DNA of 64,000 nucleotides. It comes from Antrihabitans stalactiti. GTDB lineage: Bacteria > Actinomycetota > Actinomycetes > Mycobacteriales > Mycobacteriaceae. This document shows positions 35,095 through 42,623 of this stretch, piece by piece. Numbering within the stretch: the stretch's first letter is position 1; each line of letters opens with the position of its first letter. A program made the translations under genes and the position numbers. The stretch lies in contig NZ_VCQU01000008.1 of NCBI RefSeq assembly GCF_012932915.1, positions 124,001-188,000 on the forward strand, in the 5' to 3' direction. The notes below the pieces were generated by a model. That model did not search any database. It was not told the origin of the DNA and saw only the letters and a list, made by a program, of their open reading frames with translations.

Positions 35095-35586
35095 ATGACG
35101 AATCCACTGGGCGGTCCGAGTCGTGCTGGACAGGGGCTGCCGACGCCACCGTCGGGTTGGCCGATCGGTTCCTACCCAACCTACGCAGAGGCGCAACGCG
35201 CTGTCGATTACCTTGCGGACCAGGCTTTCTCGGTCGAGGATGTGACGATCGTCGGGGTCGACCTGATGCAGGTGGAGCGCGTGCTCGGCAGGTTGACCTG
35301 GGGCAAAGTCATTGGCGGCGGCATAGTTTCGGGTGCGTGGCTCGGCGTGTTCTTCGGCTTGCTGCTGGGTCTGTTCACCAACGGCGGGCTGTTCGGTCCG
35401 CTGGCGGTCGGCATCGTCGGCGGCATCGTGTTCGGCGTTATCTCCACGGCGATCCCGTACGCCGCGACGCGCGGTCAGCGCGATTTTGCATCATCGATGC
35501 AGTTGGTCGCCGGTCGCTACGACGTGCTGTGCGACCCCAAAACTGCTGAGGCTGCCCGCGACCTACTGGCCAAGCTGGCCATCTAA
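35095..35586 (+). CDS. General stress protein 17M-like membrane protein (Rv1234-like)
   Basis: A 163-residue protein. The N-terminal part has the general-stress-protein-17M fold pattern (SYPTYAEAQRAVDYLADQAF, VEDVTIVGVDL), followed by two glycine-rich membrane helices (~73-95 and ~98-120) and a C-terminal segment (GRYDVLCDPKTAEAARDLLA). Function not established; Rv1234 occupies the same place in M. tuberculosis. The 3' end overlaps the convergent TetR gene by 24 bases. Confidence 0.85.
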   Translation: MTNPLGGPSRAGQGLPTPPSGWPIGSYPTYAEAQRAVDYLADQAFSVEDVTIVGVDLMQVERVLGRLTWGKVIGGGIVSGAWLGVFFGLLLGLFTNGGLFGPLAVGIVGGIVFGVISTAIPYAATRGQRDFASSMQLVAGRYDVLCDPKTAEAARDLLAKLAI

Positions 35587-36159
35587 CAGCTCGCGCGCGA
35601 CGGCGAGCGACACCTTCTTGTGCTCCTCCGGGCTCACCTCGGGCCCAGTCCCGTCCAGCCTTCGGCTGGCGAACGACCCGAACACGATTGCCATCAAAGC
35701 AGTGCGAATCCTGGTGCGCTGGTAAAGATCTGCGTCTGCTGGGGTGAGCAGGTCGAGGATCTGGAACACCCACTCGCCGGGTTTGGGTCCGCCGATGCCT
35801 TGCTTTTCGGCGGCGATCGAGCGAATGACCGGCTGATTCTCCTGTAGCAGGCGGACGATTCGGCTTGCGTCGCCGTAGAACAGGTCGGCGAGGCGTTCGA
35901 GTATCTCGGCTTGGAACTCTGCGGAAAACTCCTGCTCGCGCGCCCAGTCCACAAGGGCGTCGATCGATTCCTTCAGCTCCTCCATCAGGCTGAGCAGGAG
36001 TGCTTCCTTGGATTTGAAGTGGTAGTACAACGCAGCCTTGGTGACGTTCAGCCGCTCGGCGATCTCGCGCAGTGAGGTCCCGTCGTAGCCCTGTTCAGTG
36101 AACAGTTCGAGGGCCACACGCAAGATGCGATCCCTCATTGAACCTTCGCTCGACGGCAT
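35563..36159 (-). CDS. TetR-family repressor of the divergent MFS pump
   Basis: A 198-residue protein with an N-terminal helix-turn-helix (RDRILRVALELFTEQGYDGT, SLREIAERLNVTKAALYYHF) and an all-helical ligand domain. Divergent from the MFS gene with 105 bases between starts. The promoter of the pump overlaps an inverted repeat (36224-36238), the classic layout for a drug-responsive repressor of its neighbour. The inducer is unknown. Confidence 0.9.
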   Translation of the reverse strand: MPSSEGSMRDRILRVALELFTEQGYDGTSLREIAERLNVTKAALYYHFKSKEALLLSLMEELKESIDALVDWAREQEFSAEFQAEILERLADLFYGDASRIVRLLQENQPVIRSIAAEKQGIGGPKPGEWVFQILDLLTPADADLYQRTRIRTALMAIVFGSFASRRLDGTGPEVSPEEHKKVSLAVARELLDGQLGQ

Positions 36160-36189
36160 CTGTGCGCACTCCTGTCCGATTAATCCCGG

Positions 36190-36238
36190 TTGACATCGTC
36201 TATCAGGAGATTACTATACGGCAGGTAAGTAGCTAACC
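36190..36238 (+). promoter_or_regulatory. Promoter and TetR operator of the MFS pump
   Basis: TTGACA (36190) and TACTAT (36212) are spaced 16 bases apart, close to the sigma-70 consensus. The inverted repeat GGTAAGTAGCTAACC (36224-36238) lies at the expected transcription start, and the word GGCAAGTAAG recurs at 36242. Repression by steric block is likely. Confidence 0.72.
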
Positions 36239-36264
36239 GGTCGGCAAGTAAGCGTGGTGGGGAA

Positions 36265-37848
36265 ATGGACGAAACCAAAGCCGTCAACGGCACGATCGAA
36301 GAAGGATTCCAGCGGCGCAGCCATCGCGAAATCATCACCGTCATGAGCGGGCTGATGATCACGATGCTGCTCGCCATGTTGGACAACACGATCGTGGGGC
36401 CAGCGCTTCCCACGATCGTCGGCGACCTCGGCGGTCTCAAGCACCTGTCCTGGGTCTTGACCGCCTACACGCTCGCTACCGCTATTTCCACGTTGTTGTG
36501 GGGCAAGCTCGGTGACCTGTTCGGCCGCAAGTCGATGTTCCTTGCGTCGATCGTCGTGTTCCTGGCCGGCTCCGCGCTGACTGGAATGTCGCAGAGCATG
36601 ATGGAACTCATCCTGTTCCGCGGGCTCCAAGGCCTCGGTGCCGGCGGATTGATTGTCGGCGTGATGGCAATCCTCGGCGAATTGATCCCGCCCGCCGAAC
36701 GTGGCAAGTACCAGGGTCTGTTCATGGCGATCATGCCCCTGGCGATGCTGGGCGGTCCGCTGATCGGCGGATGGATCACCGACAACGCGTCGTGGCGCTG
36801 GGCGTTCTACGTCAACATCCCGCTCGGTGCGATCGCGATCGTGACCGTCTGGTTCACGTTGCACTCGCCTCGACGGACCACGGGCAAGGTCATCATCGAC
36901 TGGTGGGGCGCCGCGCTCCTCGCCGTCTGGGCGAGCGCACTGGTGCTGCTCGGCAGCTGGGCGGGCTCGCAATATGCGTGGGGCTCTTGGCAGATTGCAC
37001 TTCTCGCCGTGATCGGAGTCGTAGCGTTCGTCGCTTTCGTCGCCGTCGAACAGCGTGTGAGCGAACCGATCCTGCCGTTGCACGTGTTCTCCAACCGGAA
37101 CTTCGCGTTGGCGGGCGGGCTGTCGTTCTTGGTCGGCTTGGCGATGATGGGCTCCGCTGCCTACCTGCCGCAGTTCCAGCAGTTGGTGCAGGGCGCGTCG
37201 GCAACCAACAGCGGCCTGCTTCTGCTGCCGATGATGTTCCCGATGATTCTGGCCAGCTTGATCGTGGGCCAGCTGACCTCGCGGATCGGCAAGATCCGGA
37301 TTTTCCCGATCATCGGCGGCGTGGTTCTCACCGCAGGGATGGTCTTGATGGCTCAGGTCCAGACCGACACGACGAAGCTCACCCTGGCGTTCTTCATGAT
37401 CGTGCTCGGTTTCGGCGTCGGCCTGCTGATGCAGCCGTCGATGCTGATCGCGCAGAACAGCGTCAGCCTGCGCGATATGGGCGCGGGCATGGGTGCGAGC
37501 ACATTCCTGCGGACGATGGGAATGTCGCTGGGAACGGCTGTCCTCGGCACCGTCTACACGACGCGACTGACGGACAGTCTCACCAACGAGGCGGGCGATG
37601 CTGGTGCCAAGCTGGTCTCGGGCGGAGCGCAGTTGCCGCCGTCGATGGTGAAAACCCTGCCGGCCGAGCTGCAGAACGCACTGCATGTCGGTGTCACGCA
37701 CGGAATTCAGGGCGTGTTCTGGGCGGCCGCAGCCGCCGGTGTGGTCGGCTTCGTCGTCGCCTTGTTCATCAAGGACGTCAAGCTGGCCGGCTTCTCCGAT
37801 GCGCCGCAGCCCGTCGAGGCAGCGGCCGAGAAAGTTCAGGTCGCCTGA
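36265..37848 (+). CDS. DHA2-family (14-helix) MFS drug efflux transporter
   Basis: A proton-driven multidrug exporter of the EmrB/QacA type, 527 residues. About 14 membrane helices are visible. Motif A is GKLGDLFGRKSMF, motif D1-type sequence is MLDNTIVGPALPTI in the first helix, and motif C-like glycine-rich sequence (MPLAMLGGPLIGGWI) lies in helix 5, indicating drug:H+ antiport. Controlled by the divergent TetR. Resembles Rv1250 of M. tuberculosis, which lies near kgd there. Its stop is followed after two bases by a perfect palindrome. Confidence 0.94.
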   Translation: MDETKAVNGTIEEGFQRRSHREIITVMSGLMITMLLAMLDNTIVGPALPTIVGDLGGLKHLSWVLTAYTLATAISTLLWGKLGDLFGRKSMFLASIVVFLAGSALTGMSQSMMELILFRGLQGLGAGGLIVGVMAILGELIPPAERGKYQGLFMAIMPLAMLGGPLIGGWITDNASWRWAFYVNIPLGAIAIVTVWFTLHSPRRTTGKVIIDWWGAALLAVWASALVLLGSWAGSQYAWGSWQIALLAVIGVVAFVAFVAVEQRVSEPILPLHVFSNRNFALAGGLSFLVGLAMMGSAAYLPQFQQLVQGASATNSGLLLLPMMFPMILASLIVGQLTSRIGKIRIFPIIGGVVLTAGMVLMAQVQTDTTKLTLAFFMIVLGFGVGLLMQPSMLIAQNSVSLRDMGAGMGASTFLRTMGMSLGTAVLGTVYTTRLTDSLTNEAGDAGAKLVSGGAQLPPSMVKTLPAELQNALHVGVTHGIQGVFWAAAAAGVVGFVVALFIKDVKLAGFSDAPQPVEAAAEKVQVA

Positions 37849-37850
37849 CA

Positions 37851-37896
37851 ACTGTGCGTGAGTTTGGCCCCTCCAGGGGCCAAACTCACGCACAGT
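37851..37896. repeat. Perfect 22-bp-arm palindrome, GTGCG family
   Basis: Two exact 22-base arms (outer ACTGTGCGTGAG, inner GGCCCCT) are separated by two bases. It begins two bases after the MFS stop. Related to the element at 22282, and its GTGAGT word also starts the GTGAGTC family. Probably ends the MFS transcript before the gene at 37919. Confidence 0.92.
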
Positions 37897-37918
37897 GTGC
37901 GTCGGGCACGATAGTGCG

Positions 37919-39025
37919 GTGACCGCTGTACTCACCCAACGCGCGTTGAACCGCGCGACCTTGGCGAGGCAGCACCTGCTGGCTCGCAGCGCGACCTCGA
38001 CGATCGATTTCGTCACCCACGCCTACGGCTTGCAGGCACAATCGCCCACTGCGCCGTACTTCGCCGCGTGGGCAAGGCTCGAAAGATTTGAACCGCAACA
38101 ACTTTCGGACCTGATCCTCGACCGCCGCGCGGTCCGGATCGTGGTCATGCGCGGGACCGTTCACCTGCTCGCCGCCGACGATGCCCGCGTCCTGCGGCCG
38201 TTGGTGCAGCCGATCATGGTCCGCGATCTCGCTCAGAACGCACTGTACGCGGCGGGGTTACGGGATATCGATTTCGACGAATTGGCCTCGGTCGGTAGGG
38301 AATTGGTCGAGCAGTCGCCGATGACGCTGGCCGACCTGCGGCCGATCTTCGCGCAGCGCTGGCCGGACCGCGACCCGGCCGCGTTGGCCCATGGGCTGCG
38401 CAATCTCCTTGCGCTGGTGCAGGTCCCGCCGCGTGGGGTGTGGGGGCGAAGTGGTCAGCCGACACTGACGACGTTGGAGAACTGGGCAGGTAAGCCGCCC
38501 ATCCTCGAGCCGTCGCCCGACGACATGCTGCTGCGCTACTTGGCCGCATACGGACCTGCGACTGTCCTGGACGTCCAAGCCTGGTCCGGGCTGACTCGTC
38601 TCGGCGAGGTGATGGAACGGTTGCGTCCGCAGCTGGTGACCTTCCGGTCGGAGTCGGGTGCCGAGCTGTTCGATCTGCTGGACGCCCCACGGCCCGACGC
38701 GGGCGTGACGGCACCGGTCCGGATTCTTGCGCCTTTCGACAACGTCTTGCTGTCCTACGCCGACCGGACCCGAATCATGGACGAGGAATACAAGAAGTCC
38801 GTGTTCACGATCAACGGCATCATCAAGCCCGCGGTCCTCGTCAACGGACGAGTCGCCGGCTATTGCGCGCTGTCGAACGCCAAAAAGGCGGCCAAGCTGG
38901 ACGTATCGATGTTCACTCAGCCCGCCAAGACCCACCTCGCCGCCATCGAGCGCGAAGGCCGGCGGTTGCTGGAATTTGCCCATCCCACGGTCGAAAATCG
39001 GGACGTCCACATCCACCCCTTGTGA
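37919..39025 (+). CDS. Winged-helix protein of the AlkZ/YcaQ-like (HTH_42) family
   Basis: A 368-residue protein of the superfamily that includes AlkZ and YcaQ, DNA glycosylases that unhook interstrand crosslinks or bulky alkylated bases. Repeated winged-helix units form the fold. The motif LQAQSP (~residue 36) matches the QxQ catalytic motif of AlkZ-type members, and MRGTVHLLAADD and PFDNVLLSYADRTRI are further family landmarks. GTG 37919 is chosen because the preceding codons fall in the palindrome. In producers AlkZ confers self-resistance; here it follows a drug pump, so genotoxin defence is plausible, but many relatives are uncharacterised. Confidence 0.82.
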   Translation: MTAVLTQRALNRATLARQHLLARSATSTIDFVTHAYGLQAQSPTAPYFAAWARLERFEPQQLSDLILDRRAVRIVVMRGTVHLLAADDARVLRPLVQPIMVRDLAQNALYAAGLRDIDFDELASVGRELVEQSPMTLADLRPIFAQRWPDRDPAALAHGLRNLLALVQVPPRGVWGRSGQPTLTTLENWAGKPPILEPSPDDMLLRYLAAYGPATVLDVQAWSGLTRLGEVMERLRPQLVTFRSESGAELFDLLDAPRPDAGVTAPVRILAPFDNVLLSYADRTRIMDEEYKKSVFTINGIIKPAVLVNGRVAGYCALSNAKKAAKLDVSMFTQPAKTHLAAIEREGRRLLEFAHPTVENRDVHIHPL

Positions 39026-39061
39026 GTCTTTTCGGAGTCCATAGACTCCAAAAAGACTCAC
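39022..39061. repeat. Intergenic palindrome, GTGAGTC family, variant copy 3
   Basis: GTGAGTCTTTTCGGAGTC and a right arm ending AAAAAGACTCAC, loop CATA. One position is C/A on the plus strand but a G/U wobble in minus-strand RNA. The TGA stop of the preceding gene lies inside the left arm. Confidence 0.85.
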
Positions 39062-39088
39062 GAGGGTGCGGAATGCGAGGATCATTCC

Positions 39089-39676
39089 GTGACCGAAGAC
39101 ATCGTTTCAGCCGTTCGGGCGCACTTGCATTCGCAGATCGGCGGTCCTGAGCCGACCGCGGCATCGGTGACTTTCCTCGGTTTGGAGCCAATCGAGGTGC
39201 TGCGTTTCGGGTCCGATAGTGAAGCGCTCGTTCGATACGCGACGGCAGGTTGTTCGCGTCATCCGATGGGCGACCCGGGCGATCTCGTGACCGACAGCGT
39301 TCGTGGGCCGCGGGCCGAACTGGTCCTCACGCTGCATGGGGGAGCGGGCGTCGCATCCGGCGTGCACAGGACGCTCGCGGTGCTGGCTGCAGCACCCGCG
39401 GTCGAAGGAGTCATTCTGCAGCCCGATGCCTTGCTCGATCTCGGCGAACCGCTGTGGAAGGACTCACCGTTCACAGCGGCCCTCTTGGGCCCGGGCGACA
39501 TCGACGACTTGCCACTGGCCGAACCCGCTGAGCCGGTGCGCTTCTTCGAGGTCGCGCCGATCACCGGGACCGAGGCAGCGTGGGTGCGCTTGCGTGGTGC
39601 TGACGCGTTGCGCGAGGCGTGGCGTGAGGTGGGAATCGACATCCGCAATCCTCGGCGTGGTGCGGCGCAGCTATAG
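39089..39676 (+). CDS. Suppressor-of-fused (SUFU) domain protein
   Basis: A 195-residue protein with the bacterial SUFU-like pattern: VTFLGLEPIEVLRFGSDSE, a central ATAGCSRHPMGDP, RAELVLTLHGG and the C-terminal FFEVAPITGTEAAWVRLRG-type segment, with the length expected for the domain alone. Bacterial SUFU proteins occur singly or as immunity-like partners of polymorphic toxins; no toxin gene is visible nearby, so the role is unknown. Overlaps the convergent corA by 6 bases. Confidence 0.8.
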   Translation: MTEDIVSAVRAHLHSQIGGPEPTAASVTFLGLEPIEVLRFGSDSEALVRYATAGCSRHPMGDPGDLVTDSVRGPRAELVLTLHGGAGVASGVHRTLAVLAAAPAVEGVILQPDALLDLGEPLWKDSPFTAALLGPGDIDDLPLAEPAEPVRFFEVAPITGTEAAWVRLRGADALREAWREVGIDIRNPRRGAAQL

Positions 39677-40759
39677 CCAATCGTTCTTGTGGAACGTGTA
39701 GCCCAACACGGTGCAAACGATGGCAATGAAGACCAGCACCATCGGGTAGCCATACGTCCATTTCAACTCGGGCATGTGCTCGAAGTTCATGCCGTAGATG
39801 CCGGCAACGAACGTCGGCACCGCAGCAATCGCGACCCAGGCCGAGATCTTGCGCATGTCCGTGTTCTGCTGGACCCCGACTTTCGCCAGCGCCGCATGGA
39901 TGAGCGAGCTGAGTGCCTCGTCGAACTCTGCGATTCGCTCGGCAACGAGGGTGTGGTGGTCGGTGACGTCACGGAGATAGCGGCGAATCTCTTTCGGGAT
40001 CGCGCCGTCGTAGCCGCTGGTCAACGCCTGCAGCGGCGTGGAAAGCGGGTTCACCGATCTGCGCAGCTCGACGACTTCACGTTTAAGCTGGTAGATCGGT
40101 GCAACGTCGACGCGGTTGCCAGGCGTGAACACTTCTTCTTCCATGGTGTCGACATCACGTTCGACCTGCTTGACGACCTCGAGGTAGGTGTCGACGACAT
40201 GGTCGGCAATCGCGTGCAATACGGCGGTCGGACCCAGCGCGAGACGCTGCGGATTGGCTTCGAGCGCGTGACGTACGCCACCCAACCCGGTGAAATCGCC
40301 GTGCCGGACCGTGACGACGAAATCGCGGCCGATGAACACCATGATCTCGCCGGTCTCGACGACCTCGCTGATTGCGTGAACATCGTGCTCGACATATTTG
40401 ACGGTGCGCAACACCAGAAACAACAGGTCGTCGTAGCGCTCCAACTTCGGGCGCTCGTGGGCATGGACGGCGTCTTCGACGGTCAGCTCATGCAGGCTGA
40501 AACACTGTGCGATGCTGGCCATTTGGCCTTCGTCGGGCTCATGAAGGCCGATCCACGCGAACCCTGCGCCGCGCTTACGGACCTCCATGATCGCGGCGGT
40601 ATGGGTGAATTTGCCGGGAAGCCGAACTCCATCGACGTAGACCGCGCAATCGACGATCGCGCGCGCCGCCGGAATGGGAATTCGCGGCAGGCTCACCTGG
40701 TCCTCGGTCGGGCGCTTTCCCTGCTTGCGCAACGACACGAGCGGCGGGATGGACGGCAC
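39671..40759 (-). CDS. corA: CorA-family magnesium/cobalt channel
   Basis: A 362-residue pentameric Mg2+ channel. A large cytoplasmic N-terminal domain with long helices is followed by two C-terminal membrane helices, the first ending in the diagnostic YGMNFEHMPEL (GMN motif). The last residues KNDWL are basic and aromatic as usual. Corresponds to Rv1239c. Together with the cytosolic MgtE-like protein it suggests a local magnesium-homeostasis theme. GTG 40759 start, divergent from the PHP gene with 31 bases between starts. Confidence 0.95.
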   Translation of the reverse strand: MPSIPPLVSLRKQGKRPTEDQVSLPRIPIPAARAIVDCAVYVDGVRLPGKFTHTAAIMEVRKRGAGFAWIGLHEPDEGQMASIAQCFSLHELTVEDAVHAHERPKLERYDDLLFLVLRTVKYVEHDVHAISEVVETGEIMVFIGRDFVVTVRHGDFTGLGGVRHALEANPQRLALGPTAVLHAIADHVVDTYLEVVKQVERDVDTMEEEVFTPGNRVDVAPIYQLKREVVELRRSVNPLSTPLQALTSGYDGAIPKEIRRYLRDVTDHHTLVAERIAEFDEALSSLIHAALAKVGVQQNTDMRKISAWVAIAAVPTFVAGIYGMNFEHMPELKWTYGYPMVLVFIAIVCTVLGYTFHKNDWL

Positions 40760-40790
40760 GCCCGAATGCTACGCCTGACAGACTGGTGAG

Positions 40791-41663
40791 GTGCGGATCG
40801 ATATCCATACCCATTCGACTGCGTCGGACGGCACCGATTCACCTGCTGAGCTGCTGCGAGCAGCTGCGACAGCGGGTTTGGACGTCGTTGCCATCACAGA
40901 TCACGACAGCACGGCTGGGTGGGTCGAGGCCGAACAGACCCTGCAGGAATTGCCGTCGACCATGCGGCTCGTCCGTGGAATGGAAATGTCGTGCACGGGT
41001 GACGGGGAGGACGGTTCACCCGTTGCCGTGCATTTGTTGGCCTATCTCTTCGACCCTGGCAACGAGGTGTTCGCCCGCGAGCGCGAACGCCTCCGCGGCG
41101 AACGTGTCACGCGGCTGCGTGCGATGGGCGAACACTTGGCCGCCGACGGGTACCCGATCGACATCGACGAGATCCTGGCCGCTACTGGTGCCGCAGCGGG
41201 CCGACCGCATCTCGCGCGTGCGCTCGTCGCCGCCGGAGTCGTCGAGAGCGTCGACGCTGCATTCGCCCATCTCCTGGCCAACAACGGTCCGTACTACGTC
41301 GAGAAGGCGGACACACCGCTGACGGCGGCGGTCGAGATGGTTCGCGCAGCAGGCGGAGTATGCGTGCTCGCTCACGCACGGGCGCGAACTCGCGGCCGAC
41401 TGGTCTCCGTCGACCACATCCGGGAGATCGCTGCCGCCGGACTGAGCGGCCTCGAGGTGGACCACATCGATCACGCACCCGCGGACCGAGACATGCTGAG
41501 GTCGCTGGCCGACGAGCTCAGCCTGGTCACGACCGGATCGTCGGACTATCACGGCACGAACAAGACGGTCCGCCTCGGCGAATTCACCACCGATCCGGTC
41601 CAATTCGACAAGCTCGTCGCCGCCGCGACCGGTGTCGGCGTGCTCACCGGTGGCACCCGATGA
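40791..41663 (+). CDS. PHP-domain phosphoesterase
   Basis: A 290-residue metal-dependent phosphoesterase. Motifs are DIHTHSTASDG (motif I), AITDHDSTAGW (II), the central GMEMSC and FDP region, CVLAHARARTRG, and GSSDYHGTNK (IV). This set fits the YciV/TrpH subgroup, whose members hydrolyse 3',5'-bisphosphonucleotides or trim short RNA 5' ends. A GTG start (40791) follows GGTGAG. The stop overlaps the start of the next small membrane gene (ATGA), indicating coupling. Confidence 0.9.
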   Translation: MRIDIHTHSTASDGTDSPAELLRAAATAGLDVVAITDHDSTAGWVEAEQTLQELPSTMRLVRGMEMSCTGDGEDGSPVAVHLLAYLFDPGNEVFARERERLRGERVTRLRAMGEHLAADGYPIDIDEILAATGAAAGRPHLARALVAAGVVESVDAAFAHLLANNGPYYVEKADTPLTAAVEMVRAAGGVCVLAHARARTRGRLVSVDHIREIAAAGLSGLEVDHIDHAPADRDMLRSLADELSLVTTGSSDYHGTNKTVRLGEFTTDPVQFDKLVAAATGVGVLTGGTR

Positions 41664-41944
41664 CGGATTCGTTGTCAGGCAGGCTGATTCGCGGCCTCAG
41701 CGGTGCGATCACTGCGGGGGTCATCGTCCTGACTCTCGTCGTCGTGGGTGCGCACTTTCTCGGCGACCGATGGGACTTTCCCGGCCCCGGATCGACGTCG
41801 ATCACCTGGCATGTCGCGACGTCGGTCGTTGTGTTTGTGGCTCAGGTCGTCGCCGATCGCCGAAGGGGAGGAGCCTCCCTGGTCGCATCGCTCGCGGTGT
41901 TCGTGGTGACTGCGGCACTCCTGTGGACCCAATGGTGGGACTAG
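41660..41944 (+). CDS. Small three-helix membrane protein
   Basis: A 94-residue protein beginning MTDSLSGRLIRGLSGAITAG with three hydrophobic segments (~13-33, ~47-65, ~72-90). ATG 41660 overlaps the PHP stop by four bases, so the gene is probably real and cotranslated. I do not recognise a family. Its last codon enters the 69-bp tandem array, whose first unit starts at the stop codon. Confidence 0.78.
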   Translation: MTDSLSGRLIRGLSGAITAGVIVLTLVVVGAHFLGDRWDFPGPGSTSITWHVATSVVVFVAQVVADRRRGGASLVASLAVFVVTAALLWTQWWD

Positions 41945-42283
41945 CCGTCCCTCTCATTCTTCGAGGCCTGGCTAGTCATATTGAATGGTCGCTCCGCAAG
42001 CTCCGCGACGAGCCGTGCCTCTCATTCTTCGAGGCCCGCCGTAGTCGTGTTGAATGGTCGCTCCGCAAGCTCTGCGACGAGCCGTGCCTCTCATTCTTCG
42101 AGGCCCGCCGTAGTCGTGTTGGATCGCTCCGCAAGCTCCGCGACGAGCCGTGCCTCTCATTCTTCGAGGCCCGCCGTAGTCGTGTTGAATGGTCGCTCCG
42201 CAAGCTCCGCGACGAGCCGTGCCTTTCATTCTTCGAGGCCCGCCGTAGTCGTGTTGAATGGTCGCTCCGCAAGCTCCGCGACT
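41943..42283. repeat. Five-copy tandem array of a 69-bp repeat
   Basis: Units start at 41943, 42011, 42080, 42146 and 42215 (68, 69, 66, 69 and ~69 bases). Each holds CTCTCATTCTTCGAGGCC (one T variant in the last unit), TAGTCGTGTTGAATGG and CGCTCCGCAAGCTCCGC; GTCGC/GCGAC forms a hairpin in most units. Unit 1 is the most diverged and unit 3 lacks three bases. The unit is a multiple of three, so both strands give repetitive open frames that are not credible genes. A solo copy lies at 34971. Confidence 0.95.
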
Positions 42284-42586
42284 GAGCCACCCTCACCGCG
42301 GACAAGATCCGAGATTGAGATCGTTCTTACGTCCGGGTAATCAACATGACTTACGGTTGCCGATGATGGAGGTCGCGGCGTCACCGTCGCCGACCGCGAC
42401 TCCATTTGCACCGACCCTCGTTGCGAACCTTTCGGCCGCGGTGGCAAACTTGGCACCACCTCAGCGCCGGCGCCACCGCCCCGAGCGCAGGTACATACGG
42501 TTTCTCGGACGCACCCGTCCCAGTCCACGATTCTCAATGAACGCGCATCGACGGTTCGAATTTGCCTAGCCGCAATATAGTTAACC
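42284..42586. other. Intergenic region without a supported gene
   Basis: About 300 bases between the repeat array and the malic enzyme leader. Short open frames exist on both strands (for example from 42363) but have no ribosome site, no recognisable domain and biased composition. TATAGT at 42576 is a possible -10 element for the malic enzyme gene. Nothing else is seen. Confidence 0.6.
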
Positions 42587-42606
42587 CGGCCCGAATACTC
42601 GGGCCG
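42587..42606 (+). promoter_or_regulatory. Perfect hairpin in the malic enzyme leader
   Basis: CGGCCCGA pairs with TCGGGCCG around a four-base loop. It ends four bases before the GAGGAG ribosome site (42611). If TATAGT at 42576 is the -10 element the hairpin would form the very 5' end of the transcript and could stabilise it or affect ribosome loading. Confidence 0.5.
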
Positions 42607-42623
42607 CGAAGAGGAGTGTCATC

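Noticed and set aside
39089-39676. SUFU protein as immunity gene of a polymorphic toxin
   Set aside because: No toxin, secretion or Rhs/WXG-type gene is adjacent. Both neighbours are housekeeping or resistance genes.
41943-42283. CRISPR array
   Set aside because: Units are contiguous without unique spacers and no cas gene is in the window.
41972-42305. Repetitive proteins encoded by the 69-bp array on either strand
   Set aside because: The unit length is divisible by three, so several frames stay open. None has a ribosome site, and unit 3 loses three bases without other constraint.
42363-42569. Small protein upstream of the malic enzyme gene
   Set aside because: The frame is Arg/Pro/Ala-biased and has no convincing ribosome site or family resemblance.
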